From assembly GCA_014155875.1 (NCBI GenBank), contig JACEFZ010011398.1, forward strand, positions 1-64,000: a DNA stretch of 64,000 nt. Direction: 5' to 3'. This DNA is from Cepaea nemoralis. Lineage: Eukaryota > Mollusca > Gastropoda > Stylommatophora > Helicidae. This document shows, piece after piece, positions 62,935 through 64,000 of the stretch. A program made the position numbers and the translations under genes. Below the pieces are notes generated by a model, which saw only the letters and a list, made by a program, of their open reading frames with translations, ran no database searches and had not been told where the DNA came from. How positions within the stretch are numbered: the stretch's first letter is position 1; each line of letters opens with the position of its first letter.

Positions 62935-64000
62935 ACTGTACCCAGCACACATTATACACACATAACTGTACCCAGCACACATTATACACACATAACTGAA
63001 TCCAGCACACATTATACACAATAACTGTACCCAGCACACATTATACACAAATAACTGTACCCAGCCAGCACACATTATACACAAATAACTGTACCAGCAC
63101 AACATTATACACACATAACTGTACCAGCAGCTAACATATACACACATAACTGTATCCAGCAGCACACATTATACACACATAACTGTACCCAGCACGCATT
63201 ATACACACATACTGTACCCAGCACACATTATACACACAAACTGTACCCAGCACACATTATACACACCTAACTACCCAGCACACATTATACACACATAACT
63301 GTACCCAGCACACATTATACACACAAACTGTACCCAGCAGCTAAATTATACACACATAACTGTATCCAGCAGCACACATTATACCATCATAACTGTAACC
63401 CAGCACGCATTATACACACATATCTGTACCCAGCACACATTATACACACATAACTGTACCCAGCACACATTATACACACATACTACCCAGCACACATTAT
63501 ACAAACATAAACTGTACCAAGCACACATTATACACACATAACTGTACCCAGCAGCACACATTATACAAACATAACTGTACCAGCACACAATTTTTATACA
63601 CACATAACTGTACCCAGCACACATGTATCACACATAACTGTACCCAGCACACATTATACACACATAACTGTACCCAGCACACATTATACACACATAACTG
63701 TACCCAGCACACATTATACACACATAACTGTACCCAGCACACATTCTACAACATAACTGTACCCAGCACACATTATACACACAAAACTGTACCCAGCACA
63801 CATTATACACATAACGTAACCAGCAGCACACATTATACACACATAACTGTACCCAGCACACATTATACACACATAACTGAATCCAGCACACATTATACAC
63901 ACATAACTGTACCCAGCACACATTATACACAAATAACTGTACCCAGCAGCACACATTATACACAAATAACTGTACCCAGCATACATTATACACACATAAC
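62935..64000. repeat. minisatellite, about 30-bp unit, about 36 copies, runs off the edge
   Basis: Unit CATAACTGTACCCAGCACAC plus ATTATACACA. Many copies carry small indels (AGC insertions giving CAGCAGCACAC, dropped bases), unusually heterogeneous compared with the other arrays. Confidence 0.96.

Overview
The window looks like intron-rich animal DNA: GT-AG introns, small exons, non-LTR and LTR retrotransposons, and a very high load of minisatellites. Two protein-coding genes are recognisable, and neither is visible as a single long reading frame. At the left end, on the + strand, are the last two coding exons of a DPF/d4 (requiem) family double-PHD-finger gene (1255-1336 and 2635-2702). From 16084 to 62045, on the - strand, lie the last 15 coding exons of a neutral ceramidase (ASAH2-like). 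Their reading phases all join, giving 513 codons plus a stop. The 5' exons lie beyond the right edge. The two genes converge.

Layout: 0.6-2.7 kb, DPF exons between minisatellites. 2.7-16 kb, a graveyard of retrotransposon pieces, a SINE split by a MITE, a decayed fragment resembling a Polinton-type DNA polymerase B, and arrays. 16.1-16.3 kb, terminal ceramidase exon. 16.3-29.5 kb, a 13.2-kb ceramidase intron holding a 10.1-kb Gypsy-type LTR element (3.4-3.6 kb LTRs, 5-bp target duplication GAGGG) that landed inside a 72-bp minisatellite. 29.5-32.1 kb, three exons. 32.3-38.6 kb, a full-length non-LTR retrotransposon with a perfect 13-bp target duplication, sitting between pieces of an older one. 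39.5-62 kb, eleven ceramidase exons, nearly every intron carrying one or more tandem arrays. 62.9-64 kb, an array running off the edge.

The most striking structure is the relation of arrays to splice sites. At least five ceramidase splice junctions (acceptors of exons A and F; donors of C, G and I) are embedded in an array whose repeat unit contains the junction plus 9 to 40 nt of exon. A sixth (donor of D) abuts an array whose far end keeps degenerate copies of the donor. Some introns therefore carry many copies of a genuine splice site. From memory, unverified here, junction-spanning 'mirage' minisatellites have been described at the amphioxus Adh locus. Together with the gene and element content this makes a cephalochordate (Branchiostoma-like) source my best inference, not a demonstrated fact.

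Many long open frames (for example about 52.0-54.0, 48.6-49.5, 13.7-14.4 and 59.2-59.9 kb) are only tandem repeats whose unit lacks stop codons and are not listed as genes. Ceramidase exons are lettered A (62.0 kb, most 5' in the window) to O (16.1 kb, last).
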